Of a stretch of DNA of 7,033 nucleotides, positions 1 through 5,532 are shown piece by piece. The DNA lies in the NCBI GenBank assembly GCA_938042265.1, contig CALIRN010000021.1:1-7033 (forward strand). Reading direction: 5' to 3'. Below the pieces are notes generated by a model. That model was not told the origin of the DNA. It searched no databases and saw only the letters and a list, made by a program, of their open reading frames with translations. This DNA is from an uncultured Eubacteriaceae bacterium (lineage in GTDB: Bacteria > Bacillota > Clostridia > Lachnospirales > CAG-274). A program made the translations under genes and the position numbers. Each line of letters begins with the position of its first letter. Within the stretch, counting starts at the first letter, position 1.

Positions 1-1583
1 GTGATCTTGTAGATGAAGGAATGAGAACAGAGGAAGAGGCTGTTGCAATGATCGATCCTCGTAACCTTGACACACTGCTCCATCCGCAGTTTGACGCTGC
101 TGCATTAAAAGCTGCAGAACCTATGGGCAAAGGCCTTGGTGCTTCACCGGGTGCTGCCTGCGGTAAAATTGTGTTTGAGGCGGCAGATGCCGTTGAACAG
201 GGTAAGCTTGGTGAAAAGGTTGTGCTTGTAAGACTTGAAACCTCTCCGGAGGATATTGAGGGTATGCATTATGCACAGGGCGTGCTTACCGTCAGAGGCG
301 GTATGACCTCTCATGCGGCAGTTGTTGCAAGAGGTATGGGTACCTGTTGCGTATCAGGCTGCGGTGCTATTAATATGGATGAAGAAAACAAGCGTTTTGA
401 ATTAAACGGTGTTGTATATAAAGAGGGCGACTGGATTTCCCTTGACGGCTCAACAGGTAATATTTACGGTGAGGCAATTCCTACCGTTGATGCAACCATC
501 AGCGGTGAGTTTGGCAGAATTATGGCATGGGCTGACAAGTATCGTGTGCTTGAAGTAAGAACAAATGCGGATACTCCAAGAGATGCAAAGCAGGCTGCCG
601 ATTTTGGCGCAGAGGGTATCGGTCTTTGCCGTACAGAGCATATGTTCTTTGACCCTGACAGAATTTCAGCCATCAGAGAGATGATTTGCTCCGATAGTGT
701 TGAGCAGAGAGAGGCTGCGCTTGCAAAGCTTGAGCCAATGCAGCAGGGCGATTTTGAGAAGCTCTATGAGGCAATGGAGGGTAAGCATGTTAATATCCGT
801 TTCCTTGATCCTCCTCTTCATGAGTTTGTGCCTACTGAAGAAGCTGATATTGAACAGCTTGCACAGGCACAAGGCAAAACAGTGTTTGAAATTAAAAATA
901 TTATTGCTTCACTTCATGAGTTTAACCCAATGATGGGACACAGAGGCTGCCGTCTTGCAGTTACATATCCTGAGGTTGCAAAGATGCAGACAACGGCAGT
1001 TATTAAGGCTGCAATTAATGTAAGCAAAGTTCATCCTGAGTGGAATATTGAACCTGAAATTATGATTCCTCTTGTAGGTGAGGTTAAGGAGCTTGCTTTT
1101 GTTAAAAAGACGGTTACCTCAACGGCTGATGAGATTATTAAGGCTGAGGGTGTTGACCTTAAGTACAAGGTTGGTACCATGATTGAAATTCCGCGTGCGG
1201 CTCTTACTGCGGATAAGATTGCAGAGCAGGCAGAGTTCTTCTCATTTGGCACAAATGACCTTACACAGATGACTTTTGGTTTTTCGAGAGATGATGCAGG
1301 TAAGTTCCTTGATGCTTATTACGCAAACAGCATCTATGAGTCTGATCCGTTTGCAAGACTTGACCAAACAGGTGTTGGACGCCTTATGGAAATGGCTGTT
1401 AAGCTTGGTAAGCAGACAAGACCTGATATAATGCTGGGTATCTGCGGTGAGCATGGCGGTGACCCTGCTTCCGTTGAGTTCTGCCACAAAATTGGTCTTA
1501 ACTATGTATCCTGTTCACCATTCAGAGTGCCTATTGCAAGGCTTGCGGCAGCTCAGGCAGCTATTAAGTTTCCAAGAAGTTAA
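1..1583 (+). CDS. ppdK: Pyruvate, phosphate dikinase, C-terminal part (5' end outside window)
   Basis: This cytoplasmic enzyme interconverts pyruvate + ATP + Pi and PEP + AMP + PPi; in anaerobes it often works in glycolysis. The frame is already open at base 3 (DLVDEG precedes the first ATG at 21), so the ATG at 21 is internal. About 526 of the usual ~875 residues are visible. Counting from the Met at 21, the phosphohistidine swivel motif GGMTSHAAVVARG lies at 93-105, with the phosphorylated His at 98 (bases 312-314) and the Thr two residues before it that is the regulatory site in plant enzymes. The C-terminal PEP/pyruvate-binding TIM barrel follows: LCRTEHMFF (202-210), GHRGCRL (306-312), TMIEIPRAA with the probable metal-binding Glu389, FGTNDLTQ with Asp413, and GICGEHGGDP with the catalytic Cys475. 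All key residues of the visible part are present, so the gene appears intact. PEP synthase and PTS enzyme I share this barrel, but these motifs and the spacing favour PPDK. A terminator follows directly. Confidence 0.97.
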   Translation, partial: DLVDEGMRTEEEAVAMIDPRNLDTLLHPQFDAAALKAAEPMGKGLGASPGAACGKIVFEAADAVEQGKLGEKVVLVRLETSPEDIEGMHYAQGVLTVRGGMTSHAAVVARGMGTCCVSGCGAINMDEENKRFELNGVVYKEGDWISLDGSTGNIYGEAIPTVDATISGEFGRIMAWADKYRVLEVRTNADTPRDAKQAADFGAEGIGLCRTEHMFFDPDRISAIREMICSDSVEQREAALAKLEPMQQGDFEKLYEAMEGKHVNIRFLDPPLHEFVPTEEADIEQLAQAQGKTVFEIKNIIASLHEFNPMMGHRGCRLAVTYPEVAKMQTTAVIKAAINVSKVHPEWNIEPEIMIPLVGEVKELAFVKKTVTSTADEIIKAEGVDLKYKVGTMIEIPRAALTADKIAEQAEFFSFGTNDLTQMTFGFSRDDAGKFLDAYYANSIYESDPFARLDQTGVGRLMEMAVKLGKQTRPDIMLGICGEHGGDPASVEFCHKIGLNYVSCSPFRVPIARLAAAQAAIKFPRS

Positions 1584-1602
1584 TTAAATTAAATTAAATT
1601 AA
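1582..1602. repeat. Short tandem AAATT repeat after ppdK stop
   Basis: Twenty-one bases have a perfect 5-base period (AAATT, about four copies), starting inside the ppdK stop codon and running into the terminator stem. It is probably a simple-sequence tract with no function of its own, although the A-rich run upstream of the hairpin could pair with the T-run beyond it. Confidence 0.6.
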
Positions 1603-1636
1603 CCGTCTGTAATGCACCGTGTTACAGACGGTTTTT
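1601..1636 (+). terminator. Intrinsic terminator of ppdK
   Basis: AACCGTCTGTAA (1601-1612) pairs perfectly over 12 bp with TTACAGACGGTT (1622-1633) around a 9-base loop. The T-run continues to 1636, giving five T in a row. It begins 18 bases after the ppdK stop codon, as expected for a Rho-independent terminator. It separates ppdK from the division genes. Confidence 0.92.
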
Positions 1637-1773
1637 GCAGTTAAATGGGCTTTAACAAAAATCTGTTTTTAAATTATTAATGATTTTTAAGGCATTTAAG
1701 CTGCTTTTGGATAAATCAAAGTAAGCAGTTTTGGCGTATATATGGTTTTATAAAAATTTTTAGGTAATATTAT

Positions 1774-1965
1774 CTATGGACAACGGATTATAATCGTGTT
1801 TTCCCCAATATATACATATTTATTAAAATCAGGATTGGTTGCGGTTATAATGCCTACAAGGGTTTTAAATAAAGGCAGGCGCAGTCCGTTTCACAAATCC
1901 GTATATTGTCTTCGGAATATATAGCATATTTCAGACATTTTTTCCTGACTTAAATCAGGTTCCAT
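1774..1965 (-). pseudogene. Possible decayed minus-strand reading frame, unidentified
   Basis: Read on the minus strand from an ATG at 1965-1963 to a TAG at 1776-1774, one frame holds 64 codons and is interrupted only by a TGA at 1893-1891. The predicted residues have a protein-like mix: the segment before the TGA starts MEPDLSQEKMSEI, and the segment after it includes LPLFKTLVGIITATNPDF and KYVYIGENTIIIRCP. The same frame extends upstream past a TAA (1995-1993) to another ATG at 2034-2032. The local GC content is higher than in the flanks, as expected for former coding sequence. I do not recognise the family. There is no clear ribosome binding site before the ATG at 1965. It could be a remnant of a small gene with two nonsense mutations, or a chance open stretch in AT-rich DNA. 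Confidence 0.3.
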
Positions 1966-2215
1966 ACGTTTACAATATAGATCTTGACTAAATTATTTTT
2001 TTAAAATTGACACAATTATTATCTCATTCACCATGTGTTTTGAGTACAGGTTAATCATATAGGATATTACAAATATTTATAATGTAATAATTGTATATTG
2101 TTTCGATATAAATGTAATTTAACAGTAATTGATATTTGATATTAAAGAAAACCGCACTCTTAAGACTTTGCTTTGAGGCTGAATTTTATTTTATGCCTTT
2201 GTTTTAAATCAGGTT
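1950..2215. repeat. 12-base direct repeat TTAAATCAGGTT, two copies
   Basis: TTAAATCAGGTT is found exactly at 1950-1961 and 2204-2215, and a near copy TTAAAATCAGG is at 1823-1833. The first copy is half of the palindrome CCTGACTTAAATCAGG (1944-1959). It may be a binding site for a regulator, or chance in AT-rich sequence. No function can be assigned from the sequence. Confidence 0.35.
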
Positions 2216-2305
2216 ATGTATTTTAAAAAATTTTAGCGTAATATAAACAAAAAAATATTTTAATTTATCAGATTGTAGAAATTTAGGTTTTAATAAAATC
2301 TTAAG

Positions 2306-2334
2306 TTGATTTTTAGTCGGATTTGATGTATTCT
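2306..2334 (+). promoter_or_regulatory. Candidate sigma-A type promoter for the ftsEX operon
   Basis: TTGATT (2306-2311, -35-like) is followed after 17 bases by TATTCT (2329-2334, -10-like). Transcription would start near 2341, leaving a leader of about 60 bases before ftsE. This is the best-spaced pair in the 100 bases upstream of the gene. The match to TTGACA/TATAAT is only moderate, so the call is tentative. Confidence 0.4.
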
Positions 2335-2384
2335 ATACAGTAGAGTATTAAGGAAATTTACAGGTAAGTATTCTGTTTACATAT

Positions 2385-2404
2385 GGAAGGAAGTTGTTTA
2401 TTTG
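2385..2404 (+). promoter_or_regulatory. Ribosome binding site and TTG start of ftsE
   Basis: GGAAGGAAG (2385-2393) is a strong Shine-Dalgarno sequence ending eight bases before TTG at 2402. The ATG overlapping it at 2383 is out of frame. Starting at the TTG gives the family-typical N-terminus MITLEHVTKVY, so the rare start codon is well supported. Confidence 0.85.
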
Positions 2405-3091
2405 ATTACACTTGAACATGTAACCAAGGTTTATGAGGATAACGGTGCCATTGCCCTCAAGGATGTGTCACTTAACATCGACAAGGGTGAGTTTGTATTT
2501 GTGGTGGGTAGTTCAGGCTCAGGCAAGTCTACATTTATAAAAATGCTACTTAAGGAGGTTGACCCTACAAGCGGTTCACTTATTATAGATGGTATGGATA
2601 TTACTACCCTTAAAAGAAAGGAAGTGCCTTATCTTAGGCGTAAGGTTGGGGTAGTATTTCAGGACTTCAGATTGTTGCCTTCAAAAACTGTATATGAAAA
2701 CGTTGCTTTTGCAATGCAGATAGTTGAGGCAAGTCCTAAGATTATCCGTAGAACTGTGCCTCAGGTTTTATCCCTTGTTGGGCTTAGCAAAAAGGCAAAG
2801 GCTTATCCTAACCAGCTTTCTGGCGGTGAGCAGCAGAGGGTTGCCCTTGCAAGAGCAATTATAAACAAGCCGCCTATTCTGCTTGCGGACGAGCCTACAG
2901 GTAACCTTGACCCTGATACTGCATGGGAGATTATGGAGCTTTTGCAGGATATTAACTTAAGAGGCACTACCGTTGTTATGGCTACCCATGCAAAGGATAT
3001 TGTAGACCGTATGCAGAAAAGAGTTGTTACAATGCAGAAGGGCGTTGTACTCAGAGATGTAAGGGAAGGCGGTTACGACGATGAAGCTTAG
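2402..3091 (+). CDS. ftsE: Cell-division ABC-type ATPase FtsE
   Basis: FtsE is the cytoplasmic ATPase of the FtsEX complex, which drives conformational changes in FtsX and so activates peptidoglycan hydrolases outside the cell. The 229 residues match the usual length. All ATPase motifs are intact: Walker A GSSGSGKST (36-44), Q-loop Gln87 in VVFQDFRLLP, signature LSGGEQQRVALARA (139-152), Walker B ILLADEP (159-165) with catalytic Glu164, D-loop GNLD (167-170) and switch His196. The FQDFRLLP and ADEPTGNLDP segments are typical of FtsE and separate it from the related LolD/MacB ATPases, as does the following ftsX gene. Translation starts at a TTG behind a strong binding site. The last 11 bases overlap ftsX, which suggests translational coupling and a fixed subunit ratio. 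Confidence 0.97.
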   Translation: MITLEHVTKVYEDNGAIALKDVSLNIDKGEFVFVVGSSGSGKSTFIKMLLKEVDPTSGSLIIDGMDITTLKRKEVPYLRRKVGVVFQDFRLLPSKTVYENVAFAMQIVEASPKIIRRTVPQVLSLVGLSKKAKAYPNQLSGGEQQRVALARAIINKPPILLADEPTGNLDPDTAWEIMELLQDINLRGTTVVMATHAKDIVDRMQKRVVTMQKGVVLRDVREGGYDDEA

Positions 3092-4163
3092 GACACTTAG
3101 ATACCATATTAACGAGGGTATCAGGGGTATATTTAAAAACGGACTTATGAGTCTTGCTTCAATAGCAGTAGTAAGTGCCTGTATTTTTATAGTAATTATT
3201 TCGCTTTGCATGGCTGTCAATATTGACTATGTGCTTGAACAGATTGAGTCCAATGTGGGTATCTCCGTAATGTTCGGCGAGGAACCTGATGAAAGCCGTA
3301 TTGCGGAGGTTGAACAGCAGATTAAGCAAATACCTCACGTTACGGAGGTTAAATATTATTCCAAGGATGATGCTTTAGATCAGGCAAAGGGTATGTTTGA
3401 TGCCGATGCTCTGGAGGGGTTAAGAGATGACAATCCGCTGCCCCGTTCCTTTGATATAAAGGTGGATGATATTTCAAACCAATCGGCAGTTATAAAGGAA
3501 TTGGAGAAAATTCAGCTTGATTTTGAAAAAACACTGTCAGAGGATATACATCAGGAGGCTTCCGAAGCGGAAACTGAGGAAACCACCGAGCCTGTTACCA
3601 ATGAGGCGGGAGCGGTTGTACCCGTTGTAGTTGACGAGGGAATTGTTGAGCTTACAACTCAGGGCGAGGCACAGCCTGAAATTGGTGATGCAGGTTATGT
3701 TTTCCGTGGTATTGAAAAAATTAAGCATCTTAAGGAAATTACGGATATGCTTGTTACAATTAATATTATTGTACGTATATGCAGCCTTGTTCTTATTGGT
3801 GTACTGTGTGTTATTTCCGTAGGTATTATTATGAATACCATTAAGCTTACGGTGTTTATACGTAAAAATGAGATAAATATTATGAAGTATGTGGGTGCAA
3901 CAGACTGGTTTATCCGCTGGCCTTTTGTTATTGAGGGTATTGTAATTGGTCTTATAGGCGCTGTTATCCCATGTGTAATATGTTGGATAGGATATGGCGG
4001 GATTGTGGATTTTATAAACGGATTTCCTCTTTTGCAGTCAATCGCACGGCTTAAAACTGCATCGGATATTTTCTATACAATCGTACCTGTTGCTCTTGTA
4101 ATAGGTATAGTGCTTGGTGCAATAGGCAGTATCAATTCTCTTGAAAAGCACCTTAACGTATAA
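3081..4163 (+). CDS. ftsX: Cell-division permease-like protein FtsX with enlarged extracellular domain
   Basis: FtsX is the membrane partner of FtsE and passes the ATPase signal to cell-wall hydrolases. The start ATG lies inside the end of ftsE, 11 bases after GGGAAGG (3063-3069). Four membrane segments are visible: about 24-46, 226-252, 280-306 and 330-350, with a short cytoplasmic N-terminus. The conserved region between segments 2 and 3 reads TIKLTVFIRKNEINIMKYVG followed by ATDWFIRWPF (253-282), a hallmark of FtsX. The extracellular domain (about 47-225) starts normally: SVMF, then IPHVTEVKYYSKDDAL and LPRSFDIKV. It then has an acidic, Thr/Glu/Val-rich stretch at about 146-205 that most Firmicutes FtsX proteins lack. 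At 360 residues the protein is about 60 longer than the usual ~300. The frame is unbroken, so this is an insertion rather than an error. The domain probably contacts the coiled coil of the hydrolase encoded next. Confidence 0.97.
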   Translation: MKLRTLRYHINEGIRGIFKNGLMSLASIAVVSACIFIVIISLCMAVNIDYVLEQIESNVGISVMFGEEPDESRIAEVEQQIKQIPHVTEVKYYSKDDALDQAKGMFDADALEGLRDDNPLPRSFDIKVDDISNQSAVIKELEKIQLDFEKTLSEDIHQEASEAETEETTEPVTNEAGAVVPVVVDEGIVELTTQGEAQPEIGDAGYVFRGIEKIKHLKEITDMLVTINIIVRICSLVLIGVLCVISVGIIMNTIKLTVFIRKNEINIMKYVGATDWFIRWPFVIEGIVIGLIGAVIPCVICWIGYGGIVDFINGFPLLQSIARLKTASDIFYTIVPVALVIGIVLGAIGSINSLEKHLNV

Positions 4164-4167
4164 TCTT

Positions 4168-4191
4168 AAAAGGCTGATAAATAAGCCTTTT
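4168..4191 (+). terminator. Weak hairpin just after ftsX
   Basis: AAAAGGCT (4168-4175) pairs with AGCCTTTT (4184-4191) over 8 bp around an 8-base loop, four bases after the ftsX stop. The T-run is only the four T of the stem and is followed by GG. It could be a weak terminator or a 3'-end stabiliser that lets some transcripts stop after ftsX. Confidence 0.4.
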
Positions 4192-4194
4192 GGT

Positions 4195-4217
4195 TACCGC
4201 CCCCTTTTGGGGCGGTA
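4195..4217 (+). promoter_or_regulatory. GC-rich hairpin that competes with the next stem
   Basis: TACCGCCCC (4195-4203) pairs perfectly over 9 bp with GGGGCGGTA (4209-4217) around a 5-base loop CTTTT. No T-run follows, so it is not a terminator itself. Its 3' arm shares bases 4213-4217 with the 5' arm of the stem at 4213-4257, so the two cannot both be fully formed. Confidence 0.6.
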
Positions 4218-4263
4218 TTCATAAGGTGGCAGAGTGGCTGTCACTTTATGAATGCCGTATTTT
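4213..4263 (+). terminator. Long stem with T-rich tail before the M23 gene: terminator or attenuator
   Basis: Bases 4213-4232 pair with 4238-4257 in a 20-bp stem that includes three G-U pairs (4216/4254, 4225/4245, 4229/4241), capped by the 5-base loop AGTGG. The run TATTTTATTT follows at 4258-4267. This has the shape of an intrinsic terminator, but it sits inside the gene cluster, about 30 bases before the hydrolase start. No good promoter is visible between it and that gene, so it probably lowers or controls read-through. The overlapping hairpin at 4195-4217 could act as the alternative structure. Whether any signal switches between the two cannot be read from the sequence. Confidence 0.65.
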
Positions 4264-4277
4264 ATTTAGCAAATTTT

Positions 4278-4295
4278 AGGAAGTGAATTATTTTG
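4278..4295 (+). promoter_or_regulatory. Ribosome binding site and TTG start of the M23 gene
   Basis: AGGAAG (4278-4283) precedes TTG at 4293 by nine bases. Starting here gives a classic signal peptide (MKLKKIAVPIISTVLIM). I found no in-frame ATG upstream with its own binding site, so the TTG is the best start. Confidence 0.8.
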
Positions 4296-5495
4296 AAATT
4301 AAAGAAAATTGCAGTACCTATAATAAGTACTGTACTTATTATGTCCATAGGTCTTACCGGTACTTATGGAGCAAAAACAGCCAGCCAGCTTAATCAGGAG
4401 CGCTCAAGCATTAAAAGTAGGATTACTGCTGCACAGAACAGCCTTAATGCCACAAAGGACAAGCAGAAGGACGCCCTTGCAGAGCTTGAACAGCTTGACT
4501 CACAGCTTAATCAGGTACAAAGTGAGCTTGACGTTATTTCAAACGACCTGGAGGAAACTACCAACAGACTTAATATAAGCCAGGAGGAGCTTAAGCAGGC
4601 TATTGTTGACAGAGAAAATCAATATGAAAGCCTAAAAAAGCGTATCAGGGTTATGTATGAAAACGGAAGCACGGGATATATGGATGTGTTGTTGGAGGCT
4701 GACGGCTTCAGCGATTTCCTTAAAAGGGTTGAGTATGTAAACAAGTTAATGGAGTATGACAATGCGCTCCTTAAAGACTATGAGAAAAATGAAACAATAA
4801 TTGCAACAAATGTAAAGACAATTACAGAGGACAAGAAAAATCTTGAAGCTCTGGAGGATCAGCAAAAGGCAAAAAAATCTGCGCTTGATAAAAGCATTGC
4901 GGCTAAAAATGAAATTGTAAAGCAGCTTAATGCCGATGTAAATACCTATGAACAGCAAATTAAAGATTTACAAAATCAAGATAACGAGGTACAGAAGCTT
5001 ATTAATGAGGCGGCTGCAAAGGCTAATCAGAGCAGTTCATCGTCTTCAGGCAAATCTTCATCATCTTCTGCCGGAAAGGTATATGCGGCATCAAGCGGTC
5101 AGTTTATGTATCCCGTGCCTGCTTATTCAGGCTATAAGCCCAATTCGGGATATGGCTACCGTTCCTCGCCTATAAGCGGCAGAAGCGAGTTCCATACGGG
5201 GCTTGACCTTAAGGCAACCTTAAATACGGATATTGTTGCAGCGGCAAGCGGTACTGTTATTTACGCAGGTAACAGAGGTGGCTACGGTAAATGTGTAATA
5301 ATAGACCATGGTGGCGGATATTCCACTCTTTATGCACATAATAATGCTATACTTGTAAGTGTGGGGCAGTCAGTTCAGAAGGGACAGGTTATCTCAAAGG
5401 CAGGTACAACAGGATATTCAACAGGTGTACATCTTCATTTTGAGATACGTATAAACGGTAAGCATACCAACCCATATCCATATATTTACGGTTAA
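4293..5495 (+). CDS. Secreted coiled-coil M23 peptidoglycan endopeptidase (PcsB/CwlO/EnvC-like)
   Basis: This is a 400-residue exported protein predicted to cut peptide cross-links in the cell wall. Residues 1-26 form a signal peptide with a lysine-rich start and a hydrophobic core. A long coiled coil follows (about 32-245), including MYENGSTGYMDVLLEADGF (121-139) and RVEYVNKLMEYDNALL (145-160), typical of the regulatory domain of PcsB/EnvC-type proteins that binds FtsX. A serine-rich linker lies at 247-260. The LytM/M23 domain fills about 284-400, with zinc ligands His301 and Asp305 (HTGLD) and His382 (HLH), plus catalytic His349 (YAHN) and His380. All are present, so it is predicted to be an active enzyme rather than an EnvC-like activator lacking the site. 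In PcsB the coiled coil is instead joined to a CHAP domain; this one has the M23 domain. Placement after ftsX supports FtsEX control. Confidence 0.94.
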   Translation: MKLKKIAVPIISTVLIMSIGLTGTYGAKTASQLNQERSSIKSRITAAQNSLNATKDKQKDALAELEQLDSQLNQVQSELDVISNDLEETTNRLNISQEELKQAIVDRENQYESLKKRIRVMYENGSTGYMDVLLEADGFSDFLKRVEYVNKLMEYDNALLKDYEKNETIIATNVKTITEDKKNLEALEDQQKAKKSALDKSIAAKNEIVKQLNADVNTYEQQIKDLQNQDNEVQKLINEAAAKANQSSSSSSGKSSSSSAGKVYAASSGQFMYPVPAYSGYKPNSGYGYRSSPISGRSEFHTGLDLKATLNTDIVAAASGTVIYAGNRGGYGKCVIIDHGGGYSTLYAHNNAILVSVGQSVQKGQVISKAGTTGYSTGVHLHFEIRINGKHTNPYPYIYG

Positions 5496-5518
5496 GGCAG
5501 GGTATAAAGATGCCTGCC
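5496..5518 (+). other. Hairpin directly after the M23 stop codon, no T-run
   Basis: GGCAGG (5496-5501) starts at the first base after the TAA and pairs perfectly with CCTGCC (5513-5518) around an 11-base loop. The next gene's binding site (GAGGT, 5522-5526) begins four bases later. With no T-run it is unlikely to stop transcription. It may protect the upstream mRNA from decay or affect translation of the next gene. Confidence 0.45.
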
Positions 5519-5532
5519 AATGAGGTAAAGTG

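Larger units (their letters stand above)
1637..2401. other. Long AT-rich intergenic region, no confident gene
   Basis: About 765 bases lie between the ppdK terminator and ftsE. No + strand frame here looks coding; the best is a 24-codon frame at 1850-1924 with no Shine-Dalgarno site. Base composition is uneven: bases 1861-1920 are about 40% GC, while 1981-2100 are only about 21% GC. The richer part coincides with a possible decayed minus-strand gene, listed separately. Other visible structures are a 16-base imperfect palindrome at 1944-1959, a TATTACA/TGTAATA inverted repeat at 2065-2089, and an AT-only stem around a UUCG-containing loop at 1902-1921. The 12-mer TTAAATCAGGTT occurs at 1950-1961 and 2204-2215. 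I see no recognisable riboswitch or known small RNA. Confidence 0.7.

Noticed and set aside
21..23. ATG at 21 as the start of the dikinase gene.
   Set aside because: The frame is open upstream to the window edge, and the N-terminal nucleotide-binding part of the enzyme is missing, so this is an internal Met.
1701..1732. CTGCTT/AAGCAG inverted repeat followed by four T, like a second terminator.
   Set aside because: The stem is only 6 bp with a 16-base loop, and a strong terminator already lies upstream at 1601-1636.
1850..1924. A 24-codon + strand frame after a TATAAT-like sequence at 1846-1851.
   Set aside because: It has no Shine-Dalgarno site, no good -35 box at the right distance, and overlaps the more protein-like minus-strand frame.
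1984..2012. Two -35-like boxes, TTGACT (1984-1989) and TTGACA (2007-2012).
   Set aside because: Neither has a -10-like hexamer at 16-18 bases, so they are probably chance matches in AT-rich DNA.
3516..3695. The extra FtsX segment as a frameshift artefact.
   Set aside because: The frame is continuous and the conserved membrane region after it is in the same frame, so a genuine in-frame insertion is simpler.
4221..4257. Sequence GGTGGCAGAGTGGCTG resembles the start and D-arm of a leucine or serine tRNA.
   Set aside because: No T-arm (GTTCGA-like) or anticodon arm follows, and the stretch is fully accounted for as one long hairpin with a T-rich tail.
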